From: Lacrimispora sp. 210928-DFI.3.58
GTDB lineage: Bacteria; Bacillota; Clostridia; Lachnospirales; Lachnospiraceae
NCBI RefSeq assembly: GCF_020554865.1
Contig: NZ_JAJCIC010000005.1
Span: forward strand, 124,001 to 188,000
Reading direction: 5' to 3'
DNA: 64,000 bases
Made by a program: the position numbers and the translations under genes. A model generated the notes under the pieces. It worked only from the letters and a program-made list of their open reading frames with translations, did not search any database and had not been told where the DNA came from. The stretch's first letter is position 1. Every line of letters starts with the position of its first letter. Shown here piece after piece: positions 42,004 to 50,427 of this stretch.

Positions 42004-43995
42004 ATGTGTCAGGATTGTAAAAAGCCATATTATATTACCACGGCCATCGCTTATGCCTCCGGAAAGCCTCACATCGGCAATACCTATGAGATCGTGCTGG
42101 CAGACAGCATTGCCAGGTATAAGAGGGCTCAGGGGTATGATGTGTTCTTTCAGACAGGTACAGACGAGCATGGGCAGAAGATCGAGGAGAAGGCGGATGC
42201 AGCTGGTGTTACCCCACAGGAGTTTGTGGATGGGGCTGCGGCTGAGATCAAGCGTATCTGGGATCTGATGAATACCTCCTATGACAAGTTCATCCGTACC
42301 ACTAATAAGGATCACAAGGCCCAGGTACAGAAGATCTTTAAGAAGCTTTATGATCAGGGAGATATCTACAAGGGAGCTTATGAGGGGCTTTACTGTACTC
42401 CCTGCGAGTCCTTCTGGACACCCTCCCAGCTGGTGGACGGCAAATGTCCGGACTGCGGCCGTGAGGTGAGGCCGGCCAAGGAGGAGGCCTACTTCTTCCG
42501 TATGAGCAAATATGCTCCAAAGCTGATCGAGTATATCAATGAGCACCCGGAGTTTATCCAGCCTGTTTCCAGGAAGAATGAGATGATGAACAACTTCCTG
42601 CTCCCGGGCCTTCAGGACCTGTGCGTATCCAGGACATCCTTTAAGTGGGGCATTCCTGTTACCTTTGATCCAAAACATGTCACCTATGTGTGGCTGGATG
42701 CTCTGACAAACTATATCACCGGTATCGGATATGACTGTGACGGCAACAGCACAGAGCAGTTTGAAAAATTCTGGCCTGCTGACCTCCATCTGATCGGAAA
42801 GGATATCATCCGCTTCCATACCATTTACTGGCCTATCTTCCTGATGGCTCTGGGCGTGCCCCTTCCAAAGCAGGTGTTCGGACATCCGTGGCTTTTGCAG
42901 GGAGACGGAAAGATGAGCAAGTCAAAGGGTAATGTGCTTTATGCAGATACCCTTGTGGACTTCTTTGGCGTAGATGCCGTGCGTTATTTTGTACTCCATG
43001 AGATGCCATTTGACAATGACGGCGTGATCTCCTGGGAGCTGATGGTGGAGCGTATGAACTCCGACCTTGCCAATATCCTGGGCAACCTTGTGAACCGCAC
43101 CATTTCTATGAGCAACAAGTATTTTGGCGGCGTGGTTGCTGACAAGGGCGTCTTGGAGCCGGTGGACGAGGACTTAAAGGCCGTTGTGCTGGATGAGGTG
43201 AAGAAGGTCGATGGAAAGATGGAGCAGCTGCGCGTGGCAGATGCCATCAGTGAGATCTTCGGCATTTTCAGAAGGAGCAACAAGTATATCGATGAGACCA
43301 CTCCATGGACTCTGGCAAAGGATGAGGCAAAGAAGGACCGCCTTGCCACTGTGCTGTACAACCTGACAGAGGCCATCACCATCGGCGCCTCTCTCTTGGA
43401 GCCGTTCATGCCTGAGACCTCTGCGAAGATCCTGGCCCAGTTAAATACCCAAAAGCGGGAGCTGTCCCAGATGGATATTTTCGGGCAGTATCCGTCAGGC
43501 AACAAGGTAACGGACAAGCCGGAGATCCTGTTTGCACGTATGGATGTGAAGGAAGTCATGGAAAAGGTAGAGGCTATGCACGAGGCTGAGGCTGCAAAGG
43601 CCGGCAGGGAGGCTTTGGCAGAGGAATCACAGGAGGCAGAAGAGGCTGTGATCGATCTGGAAGCAAAGCCGGAGATCACCTACGATGATTTTGCAAAACT
43701 GCAGTTCCAGATTGGCGTGATCGTAAAGTGCGAAGCAGTACCAAAGTCGAAGAAGCTTCTCTGTTCTCAGGTAAAGATCGGAAGCAAGACGCGCCAGATC
43801 TTAAGCGGCATCAAGGCGCATTACTCACCGGAGGAAATGGTGGGCAAGCGTGTCATGGTGGTCACCAACTTAAAGCCTGCAAAGCTGGCAGGAATGCTGT
43901 CAGAGGGAATGATCCTCTGTGCAGAGGATGAAAACGGAAACCTGTCCTTAATGGTTCCTGAAAAGGAAATGCCTGCAGGGGCAGAGATCTGCTGA
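42004..43995 (+). CDS. metG: Methionyl-tRNA synthetase
   Basis: A 663-residue class I aminoacyl-tRNA synthetase that charges initiator and elongator tRNA-Met. The HIGH-type motif is PHIGN (residues 22-26) and KMSKS is at 303-307. A four-Cys zinc knuckle is formed by YCTPCESF and KCPDCG. The last ~100 residues (from YDDFAKLQFQIG) are the EMAP/Trbp-like tRNA-binding domain found in bacterial MetG dimers. The start at 42004 gives an eight-base gap from AGGG; the ATG two codons earlier is too close to it. It has its own promoter and terminator. Confidence 0.97.
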   Translation: MCQDCKKPYYITTAIAYASGKPHIGNTYEIVLADSIARYKRAQGYDVFFQTGTDEHGQKIEEKADAAGVTPQEFVDGAAAEIKRIWDLMNTSYDKFIRTTNKDHKAQVQKIFKKLYDQGDIYKGAYEGLYCTPCESFWTPSQLVDGKCPDCGREVRPAKEEAYFFRMSKYAPKLIEYINEHPEFIQPVSRKNEMMNNFLLPGLQDLCVSRTSFKWGIPVTFDPKHVTYVWLDALTNYITGIGYDCDGNSTEQFEKFWPADLHLIGKDIIRFHTIYWPIFLMALGVPLPKQVFGHPWLLQGDGKMSKSKGNVLYADTLVDFFGVDAVRYFVLHEMPFDNDGVISWELMVERMNSDLANILGNLVNRTISMSNKYFGGVVADKGVLEPVDEDLKAVVLDEVKKVDGKMEQLRVADAISEIFGIFRRSNKYIDETTPWTLAKDEAKKDRLATVLYNLTEAITIGASLLEPFMPETSAKILAQLNTQKRELSQMDIFGQYPSGNKVTDKPEILFARMDVKEVMEKVEAMHEAEAAKAGREALAEESQEAEEAVIDLEAKPEITYDDFAKLQFQIGVIVKCEAVPKSKKLLCSQVKIGSKTRQILSGIKAHYSPEEMVGKRVMVVTNLKPAKLAGMLSEGMILCAEDENGNLSLMVPEKEMPAGAEIC

Positions 43996-44020
43996 TAAGA
44001 AAATATCATATAAGAGGAAT

Positions 44021-44058
44021 AGCGCTGCGTGTATGATACCATGTCCGCAGCGCTTTTT
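44021..44058 (+). terminator. metG terminator
   Basis: AGCGCTGCG (44021-44029) pairs perfectly with CGCAGCGCT (44046-44054), overlapping a run of five T. Confidence 0.9.
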
Positions 44059-44165
44059 GCAGCTTCCTATAAAGGTCTTTTAATGGAAAAGTGGGAGCGA
44101 TTTTGGAAGAAAATGGGGGATAAGAAGGGAAAACAGGCAAAAAAACAGGCAAAAGTGGGAGAAAC

Positions 44166-44194
44166 TTGCATTTTTTTCCATTATACGGTATGAT
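44166..44194 (+). promoter_or_regulatory. Promoter of the TraX-like gene
   Basis: TTGCAT (44166-44171), a 17-base spacer and TATGAT (44189-44194). It fixes the start of the next gene downstream of 44200. Confidence 0.7.
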
Positions 44195-44237
44195 GAAAAA
44201 AATGAGACAAGCTCTAGGAAAGGGGAGTGGGGACCCG

Positions 44238-45029
44238 ATGCCATACAAAAGCAGAAGAAGCGGACTGACAGGGAATCAGCTTAAGATCATTGGCATTGCG
44301 GCTGTTCTGATAGATAATATTGGGGCAGTGGTGATCCAGAGGTATATCCTTATGGAGGCAGGCACAATGGGCGGCCGGCTGCTTGCTGCCGCGGGAGAGG
44401 GCCGATGGCTGATCGCGGGGCAGGCCTGCCGTTATGTGGGGCGTCTGGGCTTCCCTATTCTGGCGTTTTTGACGGTGGAGGAGTTTGTGCGTGCCAGGGA
44501 GAGAGGAATATATGCGATCAGACTTCTGGCAACGGCTGTGCTGGCAGAGGTTCCCTTTGACCTTGCTGTCTATGGGACGGCTGTGTATCCTTATTATCAG
44601 AATATGATGTTTACTCTGTTTATCGGAGTTCTGGTGATCACGGCTCTGGAGTGGATGGAGGATGGAGCATTCCAGACAACAATGAGGGCGAGATCCCTTT
44701 CACGTGCCGCCTATGGAATGGCGGTAACAGCATTGGGCTGCGCCGTTTCCTGGCTGTGCCAGTGTGATTACAATGTATTGGGGGTCCTGTTCATGGTGTC
44801 CATGTACTGCTTCCGCCGCAGCGAGACGGCACAGCTTATAAGCGGCGTGGTATTGTGTGCAGTGGAAAGCGTTGGCTGCTACTGCATTTCCGCATTGTCA
44901 TTTGTACCTATTATGTTGTATAATGGCAGGCGTGGAACATTACAATTAAAATATCTGCTCTGTGCATTTTATCCTCTTCACTTTCTGGCTCTTTTGGGGA
45001 TAGGTGCATGGATTGGAAAGGGAGCTTGA
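44238..45029 (+). CDS. TraX family membrane protein
   Basis: A 263-residue polytopic membrane protein. The opening SGLTGNQLKIIGIAAVLIDNIGAVV matches the 'LTxxqLKxIAlixMliDHiG' pattern of TraX proteins when split into its halves, and some seven hydrophobic segments follow. TraX of the F plasmid acetylates pilin, but clostridial homologues are chromosomal and of unknown role, probably membrane acyltransferases. The start at 44238 is downstream of the promoter. The stop is six bases before tatD, so the two genes are cotranscribed. Confidence 0.82.
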   Translation: MPYKSRRSGLTGNQLKIIGIAAVLIDNIGAVVIQRYILMEAGTMGGRLLAAAGEGRWLIAGQACRYVGRLGFPILAFLTVEEFVRARERGIYAIRLLATAVLAEVPFDLAVYGTAVYPYYQNMMFTLFIGVLVITALEWMEDGAFQTTMRARSLSRAAYGMAVTALGCAVSWLCQCDYNVLGVLFMVSMYCFRRSETAQLISGVVLCAVESVGCYCISALSFVPIMLYNGRRGTLQLKYLLCAFYPLHFLALLGIGAWIGKGA

Positions 45030-45034
45030 AACAG

Positions 45035-45802
45035 ATGATATTTGATACCCATGCCCATTATGATGATGAGGCATTTCAAGAGGACAGAGAGGGGCTTTTA
45101 GCAGGCCTGAAAGACGCCGGGATCTGTGCTGTGACAAATATTGGCGCCAGTCTTGCAAGCTGTAAGACGACGCTGGCCCTGGCGGAGCGATACGAATGGA
45201 TGTACGCTGCCTTGGGCGTCCATCCCAGTGAGAGCGCAGAGCTTGATGAGGCCGGTCTCCTCTGGATAAAGGAGCAATGCAATAATAAAAAGGTCAGGGC
45301 TGTGGGAGAGATCGGTCTTGATTATTATTGGGAGGAGCCGGAGCACGAGATACAGAAGAGATGGTTTGTGAGGCAGCTGGATCTTGCAAGGGAGAGGAAG
45401 CTTCCTATTGTCATCCACAGCCGGGATGCAGCGAAGGATACCCTGGATATTATGAAGGCAGAGAAGGCGGAAGATATGGGCGGGGTGATCCACTGCTTTT
45501 CCTATGGGAAGGAGATGGCAAGAGAATACCTGAATATGGGCTTTTTTCTGGGTGTGGGAGGCGTTGTCACCTTTAACAACGGAAAGAAGCTGAAGGAGGT
45601 TGTGGAGTATGCACCTCTTTCCTCCATTGTCCTGGAAACGGACTGTCCTTATCTTTCACCGGTTCCCAACAGAGGAAAGCGCAATTCTTCCCTGAACCTT
45701 CCCTATGTGGTTGATATGATCGCCAGGATAAAGGGTGTGGACAGGGAGACGGTGGAGCAGGTTACCTGGGAGAATGGGATGAGGCTTTATAGGCTTTCGT
45801 GA
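45035..45802 (+). CDS. TatD family metal-dependent hydrolase/DNase
   Basis: A 255-residue TIM-barrel hydrolase. Metal ligands are visible in order: MIFDTHAHYDDEAF (HxH), AVGEIGLDYYW (Glu), VIHSRDA (His), GGVIHCFSYG (His) and LETDCPYLSP (Asp). TatD enzymes are 3'-5' exonucleases acting on DNA, and in bacteria are also linked to D-aminoacyl-tRNA deacylation. In Firmicutes the gene usually leads a tatD-rnmV-rsmA group; here it is followed by a terminator and an Rpn-type gene instead of rnmV. It is cotranscribed with the TraX-like gene. Confidence 0.93.
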   Translation: MIFDTHAHYDDEAFQEDREGLLAGLKDAGICAVTNIGASLASCKTTLALAERYEWMYAALGVHPSESAELDEAGLLWIKEQCNNKKVRAVGEIGLDYYWEEPEHEIQKRWFVRQLDLARERKLPIVIHSRDAAKDTLDIMKAEKAEDMGGVIHCFSYGKEMAREYLNMGFFLGVGGVVTFNNGKKLKEVVEYAPLSSIVLETDCPYLSPVPNRGKRNSSLNLPYVVDMIARIKGVDRETVEQVTWENGMRLYRLS

Positions 45803-45805
45803 GTT

Positions 45806-45843
45806 CCGGCCGGAGTGCTGTTTGGCATTCTGGCCGGCTTTTT
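45806..45843 (+). terminator. tatD terminator
   Basis: CCGGCC (45806-45811) pairs with GGCCGG (45832-45837), with further pairing GAGTGC/GCATTC inside, followed by CTTTTT. It lies three bases after the stop. Confidence 0.85.
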
Positions 45844-46067
45844 CCTGTCGGCTGAAGAGAATGGCTGCCCGATCTTCCGGAAGGCTCTTGACGGGCAGGC
45901 AGCATTTATCTATACTTATAGTGTGATCATTTTCAGGAATATCTGATTCCTGTAAAAATTCTTTTTATTCTTATATCGGATGCAGGATTTCCCTGCGGAT
46001 TCAGGCGAAGAGTATGTTGAGAGGTGAGGCCTATTGATTGAGGGTATGTAAAATCCGTTTAAAAACA
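45844..46067. other. Intergenic stretch, nothing recognised
   Basis: This AT-rich sequence between the tatD terminator and the Rpn promoter has no reading frame with a ribosome site and no strong hairpin that I can support. Confidence 0.5.
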
Positions 46068-46096
46068 TTGAACCGGACTTTGCAAAATTGTATAAT
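46068..46096 (+). promoter_or_regulatory. Consensus-like promoter just upstream of the Rpn gene
   Basis: TTGAAC (46068-46073), a 17-base spacer and TATAAT (46091-46096). The -10 abuts the GGAGG of the gene, so the predicted transcript would start near 46103, only about four bases before the ATG. Confidence 0.6.
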
Positions 46097-46106
46097 GGAG
46101 GTACAA

Positions 46107-47216
46107 ATGAAATCAAAATTGAACCGAACCTATAAAGACAGATTATTCCGTTTGATCTTTCAGGATAAAAGAGAGCTCCTGGCTCTTTATAATGCAATGA
46201 ACGGGAGCGATTATGATGATCCGGAGGATCTGATCATTACCACGCTGGAGGATGTGATCTACATGTCCATGAAGAATGATGTGGCATTCTTAATGGGCGA
46301 TGTACTGAATCTGTGGGAGCATCAAAGCTCCTATAATCCCAATATGCCTCTGCGCGGGCTGCTTTACTTTGCCAGACTTTATCGCAGGTATTTGGACGAA
46401 CACAATATCAGTATCTATAGTTCCAGCCTAAAGAAGCTGCCGTTTCCACAGTATGTTGTTTTTTATAACGGTCTGGGAGATGAGCCGGACAGGAGAGAAC
46501 TGCTCCTTTCAGATGCCTTTATTCAGGCAGAGGGAAGAAAAATGGAGCCCTGCCTGGAGGTGAAGGCGGTAATGCTGAACATTAATATGGGAAAGAACCA
46601 GAAATTGATGGATGAATGCCAGAGGCTGAAAGAGTATGCCGTGTTTGTTGCAAGTATAAGAGAAGGCCTGGTAAGCGGCCTGGAGGCAGAAACGGCAGTA
46701 GAGAATGCTATAAGAGATTGTCTTCAGAATGGCATCCTGACGGATATCCTGTCAAAACATAAACAGGAGGTAATTGGTATGTTTTTAACAGAATATGATG
46801 ATCAGAAGTTTATGGAATGGGAAAGAGAGGAACGCTTTGAGGCAGGAAGGCAGGAGGGAATAGCAGTTGGACTGGAACAAGGAAGGGCAGCTGGTATGGC
46901 AGAGGGAAGGGCAGCCGGTATGGCAGAAGGAAGGGCAGCCGGTATGGCAGAAGGAAGGGCAGCTGGTATGGCAGAAGGAAGGGCAGCTGGTATGGCAGAA
47001 GGAAAAGCAGTCGGTATGGCAGAAGGAAAAGCAGAAGGCATAGCGGGCGCTGTATGTATGCTTCTGGAAGAGAAGGGACAGCTTCCGGGCCCGCTGCAGT
47101 TTGCCATTCTGGCAGAGAAGGACATTGAAACTCTAAATGGCTGGCTGAAGGCTGCCGGGCGGTCAACGTCTTTAGAGGAATTTTTAAAGCAAACGGGGCT
47201 GGAAGATATACGTTGA
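46107..47216 (+). CDS. Rpn/PD-(D/E)XK family nuclease, transposase-like protein
   Basis: A 369-residue member of the recombination-promoting nuclease family often labelled putative transposase. The N-terminal PD-(D/E)XK region is RTYKDRLFRLIFQDKRELL, NDVAFLMGDVLNLWEHQSS (catalytic Glu-x-Gln) and NPNMPLRGLLYFARLY. From about residue 259 to 314 the chain is an Ala/Gly/Met/Glu/Arg octapeptide repeat, GRAAGMAE, encoded by a 24-bp minisatellite and likely helical. A ~55-residue Leu-rich tail follows. The start at 46107 follows GGAGG by five bases. It occupies the place where rnmV is expected between tatD and rsmA. Confidence 0.85.
   Translation: MKSKLNRTYKDRLFRLIFQDKRELLALYNAMNGSDYDDPEDLIITTLEDVIYMSMKNDVAFLMGDVLNLWEHQSSYNPNMPLRGLLYFARLYRRYLDEHNISIYSSSLKKLPFPQYVVFYNGLGDEPDRRELLLSDAFIQAEGRKMEPCLEVKAVMLNINMGKNQKLMDECQRLKEYAVFVASIREGLVSGLEAETAVENAIRDCLQNGILTDILSKHKQEVIGMFLTEYDDQKFMEWEREERFEAGRQEGIAVGLEQGRAAGMAEGRAAGMAEGRAAGMAEGRAAGMAEGRAAGMAEGKAVGMAEGKAEGIAGAVCMLLEEKGQLPGPLQFAILAEKDIETLNGWLKAAGRSTSLEEFLKQTGLEDIR
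46881..47048 (+). repeat. 24-bp tandem repeat inside the Rpn gene
   Basis: Seven in-frame 24-base units. Five (46881-47000) are nearly identical, differing at one or two third positions; the sixth and seventh (47001-47048) are diverged. Each encodes GRAAGMAE or a variant. In-frame unit gain or loss by slippage would keep the protein readable. Confidence 0.95.
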
Positions 47217-47241
47217 CTTTTCCCATTCCATAAGCTACCAT
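47213..47241 (+). promoter_or_regulatory. Possible rsmA promoter
   Basis: TTGACT (47213-47218), 17 bases, TACCAT (47236-47241). The -35 is good and the -10 weak. It overlaps the end of the Rpn gene and would let rsmA be transcribed independently. Confidence 0.45.
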
Positions 47242-47275
47242 ATTTCTAAAAGAGTAAAAGCAGGTAAAACCATTT

Positions 47276-48154
47276 ATGGATAATAAATTAGGAAATCCGA
47301 AAAATACCATAGAAATCATACAGAAATATCAGTTTGCCTTTCAAAAAAAGTTTGGTCAGAATTTCCTGATCGATACCAGGGTTCTGGAGAAGATCATAAG
47401 CGCTGCAGGGATCACAAAGGAGGACTGCGTGCTGGAGATCGGGCCTGGGATCGGGACCATGACTCAGTATCTGGCAGAGAGCGCCGGACAGGTGGTGGCA
47501 GTGGAGATTGATACCAACCTTCTTCCGATCCTGGATGAAACACTGAAGGGCTATGACAATGTGACAGTGATCAACAATGATATCCTGAAGGTGGACATCA
47601 ATCAGCTGGTGGAGAAATATAATCATGGGAGGCCGATCAAGGTGGTGGCCAACCTCCCCTATTATATCACGACTCCTATCATCATGGGGCTTTTTGAGAG
47701 CAGCGTGCCCATTGATAACATCACGGTCATGGTACAGAAGGAAGTGGCAGACAGGATGCAGGTGGGGCCAGGATCAAAGGACTATGGTGCCCTGTCACTG
47801 GCAGTGCAGTACTATGCAGAGCCCTATATTGTGGCAAATGTACCGCCCAACTGCTTTATCCCCAGGCCAAATGTAGGTTCCGCCGTCATCAGGCTTACCA
47901 GATACCAGGAACCGCCTGTGAAGGCGGCAGATCCGGCGCTTATGTTCAAGCTCATCCGGGCTTCCTTTAACCAGCGCAGGAAGACCCTGTTAAATGGACT
48001 GAACAATTCACCGGAGCTTGCATTTACAAAGGAACAGATAGCTGGGGCGTTAGAGGCGCTGGGACTTCCGGCCGCTGTCCGGGGAGAGGCACTGACCCTT
48101 GCCCAGTTTGCAGAGCTGTCTGATTATTTTACAGAGAAAGGAAAGCAAGGATGA
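47276..48154 (+). CDS. rsmA: 16S rRNA dimethyladenosine transferase
   Basis: A 292-residue methyltransferase (KsgA) that dimethylates two adjacent adenosines in the 3' hairpin of 16S rRNA during small-subunit assembly. The FGQNFL motif, SAM motif I LEIGPGIGTMTQYL, the acidic VEID, and motif IV NLPYYITTPI are all present. The C-terminal domain carries ASFNQRRKTLLNGL. The ATG is preceded by AAAGCAGG, a modest ribosome site. The stop overlaps the oleate hydratase start (ATGA). Confidence 0.96.
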   Translation: MDNKLGNPKNTIEIIQKYQFAFQKKFGQNFLIDTRVLEKIISAAGITKEDCVLEIGPGIGTMTQYLAESAGQVVAVEIDTNLLPILDETLKGYDNVTVINNDILKVDINQLVEKYNHGRPIKVVANLPYYITTPIIMGLFESSVPIDNITVMVQKEVADRMQVGPGSKDYGALSLAVQYYAEPYIVANVPPNCFIPRPNVGSAVIRLTRYQEPPVKAADPALMFKLIRASFNQRRKTLLNGLNNSPELAFTKEQIAGALEALGLPAAVRGEALTLAQFAELSDYFTEKGKQG

Positions 48155-49920
48155 AAAAAAGGTGGGGGAAGTTCCTGGCTGCTGCGGTAGCAGGAGCAGC
48201 TGCCGGGGTGGCAGTAAAAAAGGCACATGATGTGAAGAAGAAACAGAACAGTGTCCGTATGGCAGCCATGGAGGAAACAGTGATCCATAACAGGAGCTAT
48301 GGGGACAGGAAGGCTTATCTGGTCGGAGGAGGCCTGGCTGCAATGGCAGCAGCAGCCTATCTGATCAGGGACTGCAGATTTCCGGGAAAGCAGATCACAA
48401 TCTATGAGGGAATGCATATCCTGGGAGGAAGCAATGACGGTATCGGCACACCGGAAAAGGGCTTTGTATGCAGAGGCGGGCGTATGCTCAACGAAGAGAC
48501 CTATGAGAATTTCTGGGAGCTGTTTGGCTCCATCCCGTCACTGACACGTCCGGGCAAGAGCGTTGCGGAGGAGATCCTTGATTTCGATCATGCCCATCCT
48601 ACCTGTGCAAAGGCCAGACTGGTGGATAAGGATGGAAAGATCCTGGATGTGAAGTCCATGGGCTTTCACCATTCCGACCGTATGGCCCTTTTAAAGCTTT
48701 TGCGAACAGATGAAAAGAAGTTGGACAACCTGACGATCCAGGACTGGTTCAGGGAGACGCCGCATATATTTGAGACGAATTTCTGGCATATGTGGCAGAC
48801 GACCTTTGCCTTCCAGAAGTGGAGTAGCCTTTTCGAGTTCCGCCGCTATATGAACCGTATGATATTTGAGTTTAGCCGGATCGAGACCCTGGAGGGAGTG
48901 ACCAGAACGCCTCTCAACCAGTATGACAGTGTGATAAGGCCCCTGGAGGATTACCTGAGAAAGGCAGGGGTATCCTTTGTGGAGAACTGTGAGGTGACAG
49001 ATATTGACTTTGAGGATGGACCTGGTATCACAGCAAAGGCACTTTATCTAAAGCGCAGGATCCAAGAAGAGGCAGACGGAGCAGGGACAAAAGAATCCTT
49101 TGTATTTGAGACCGTCCGCCTGAAGGCTGGAGATATCTGCATTATGACAAATGCCTGCATGACCGACAGCGCGACTCTGGGAGATATGGACCGTCCGGCA
49201 CCTGCACCCGACAAAAAGCCTGTCAGTGGAAGCTTGTGGGCAAAGGTGGCGGCAAAGAAGCCAGGCCTGGGAAATCCGGAGCCTTTTTTCTCAAAGCCTC
49301 ATGAGACCAACTGGATGAGCTTTACGGTTACCTGCGGCGGCAATGAGGTGCTAAAGGCCATTGAGGAATTTACCGGAAATGTACCTGGAAGCGGCGCTCT
49401 CATGACCTTTAAGGATTCCAGCTGGCTTATGAGCAGCGTGGTCGCAGCCCAGCCTCATTTTGCCAACCAGCCTGAGGATGTTACCATCTTCTGGGGATAT
49501 GGACTTTACACAGATGCAGTGGGTGACTATGTGAAGAAGCCTATGAAGGAGTGTACGGGAAGAGAGCTTTTGACAGAGTACTTCCATCAGCTGCATTTTA
49601 CAGAGGAAAAGATAGACGAACTGATGGCGACTGTGATCAATGTCATCCCCTGTTATATGCCTTATGTGGATGCCCAGTTTGAGCCGCGCAGATACAGCGA
49701 CAGGCCGCAGGTGATCCCAGGGGGCTCTACCAATTTTGCTATGGTAAGCCAGTTTGTGGAGATCCCGGAGGACATGGTATTCACAGAGGAATATTCTGTG
49801 CGGGCAGCCAGGATAGCTGTATACGGGCTTATGAATGTGAAAAAGAGCATTTGCCCTGTAACACCTTATCATAAGCAGCCGGCGGTACTGCTTAAGGCTG
49901 TCAGAAAAGCCTATATGTAA
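48151..49920 (+). CDS. ohyA: Oleate hydratase
   Basis: A 589-residue FAD-dependent fatty acid hydratase that adds water to the cis-9 double bond of oleate and related unsaturated fatty acids, giving 10-hydroxy acids, a detoxification step in gut bacteria. The FAD fold is YLVGGGLAAMAAAAYLIRD followed by IYEGMHILGGS. Further family blocks are GGRMLNEETYENFWELF, SLFEFRRYMNRMIFEFSR and VIPGGSTNFAMVSQFVE. The N-terminus (FLAAAVAGAAAGVAV) is hydrophobic and may tether it to the membrane, where its substrates are. It is translationally coupled to rsmA, an odd pairing. Confidence 0.93.
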   Translation: MKKRWGKFLAAAVAGAAAGVAVKKAHDVKKKQNSVRMAAMEETVIHNRSYGDRKAYLVGGGLAAMAAAAYLIRDCRFPGKQITIYEGMHILGGSNDGIGTPEKGFVCRGGRMLNEETYENFWELFGSIPSLTRPGKSVAEEILDFDHAHPTCAKARLVDKDGKILDVKSMGFHHSDRMALLKLLRTDEKKLDNLTIQDWFRETPHIFETNFWHMWQTTFAFQKWSSLFEFRRYMNRMIFEFSRIETLEGVTRTPLNQYDSVIRPLEDYLRKAGVSFVENCEVTDIDFEDGPGITAKALYLKRRIQEEADGAGTKESFVFETVRLKAGDICIMTNACMTDSATLGDMDRPAPAPDKKPVSGSLWAKVAAKKPGLGNPEPFFSKPHETNWMSFTVTCGGNEVLKAIEEFTGNVPGSGALMTFKDSSWLMSSVVAAQPHFANQPEDVTIFWGYGLYTDAVGDYVKKPMKECTGRELLTEYFHQLHFTEEKIDELMATVINVIPCYMPYVDAQFEPRRYSDRPQVIPGGSTNFAMVSQFVEIPEDMVFTEEYSVRAARIAVYGLMNVKKSICPVTPYHKQPAVLLKAVRKAYM

Positions 49921-49943
49921 GATACAATGGAGTTTGAGAGCCG

Positions 49944-50342
49944 ATGATATTTATTGGAGGAATCAGCCAGGGACAGAAGATCCTGGACTATGTAAAGACG
50001 GTGATCTGTGACCGATGCGGCCGTTATGGGCGGTATCAGGTGATGATGACCTATATGTATTTCAGCTTTTTCTTTATCCCGCTGTTTAAATGGAACAAAA
50101 AATTCTATGTGAAAATGACCTGCTGCGGGGCTGTGTATGAGCTTGACCCGGAAGTGGGGAGAGCCATCCTTGCGGGGCAGGACGTTGACATTACCGGGAA
50201 GGATCTGACCCTGATCCAGGAGGGAAACAGCAGGAGCGGATACGAGAACGGCGCCTACAAGACATGGAAGAAATGCAGCCGGTGCGGCTATGAGACAGAG
50301 GAGGATTTTGACTTCTGCCCCAAATGCGGGAACAGGCTGTAA
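49944..50342 (+). CDS. Zinc-ribbon domain protein, function unknown
   Basis: A 132-residue small protein. Two zinc-binding patterns are seen: an N-terminal pair (VICDRCGRYG) with Cys-Cys (MTCCGAVYE) about 30 residues later, and a C-terminal ribbon (KKCSRCGYETEEDFDFCPKCGNRL, in two CxxC knuckles). The stretch between contains one hydrophobic segment (MYFSFFFIPLF). It follows oleate hydratase by 23 bases and may be cotranscribed. No function is assignable; a membrane-associated metal-binding adaptor is possible. Confidence 0.75.
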   Translation: MIFIGGISQGQKILDYVKTVICDRCGRYGRYQVMMTYMYFSFFFIPLFKWNKKFYVKMTCCGAVYELDPEVGRAILAGQDVDITGKDLTLIQEGNSRSGYENGAYKTWKKCSRCGYETEEDFDFCPKCGNRL

Positions 50343-50382
50343 ACGGACATGCCGCCTGTCCGGCGGCGGACTTTTATAGTAA
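50341..50382 (+). repeat. R1 dispersed repeat, right-end fragment
   Basis: ACATGCCGCCTGTCCGGCGG then CGGACTTTTATAGTAA is the last ~40 bases of R1. It begins at the stop codon of the zinc-ribbon gene and precedes a gene remnant. Confidence 0.7.
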
Positions 50383-50427
50383 TGAAAAAAGTAAGGCAGA
50401 ATAGATAGAAGAAAGCAGGAACAGGAA

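Noticed and set aside
41821..42885. Minus-strand reading frame opposite the start of metG
   Set aside because: It overlaps the well-defined metG catalytic domain and its promoter; no family resemblance.
44238..45029. Evidence for a conjugative element from the TraX-like gene
   Set aside because: No other transfer genes are present, and the gene sits in a housekeeping run with tatD, so it is a chromosomal family member.
46881..47048. CRISPR-like array
   Set aside because: The 24-base units are directly adjacent with no spacers and are in frame inside a coding sequence; no cas genes are near.
46107..47216. Insertion sequence transposase
   Set aside because: The protein belongs to the Rpn/PD-(D/E)XK family, and no terminal inverted repeats or target duplication flank it.
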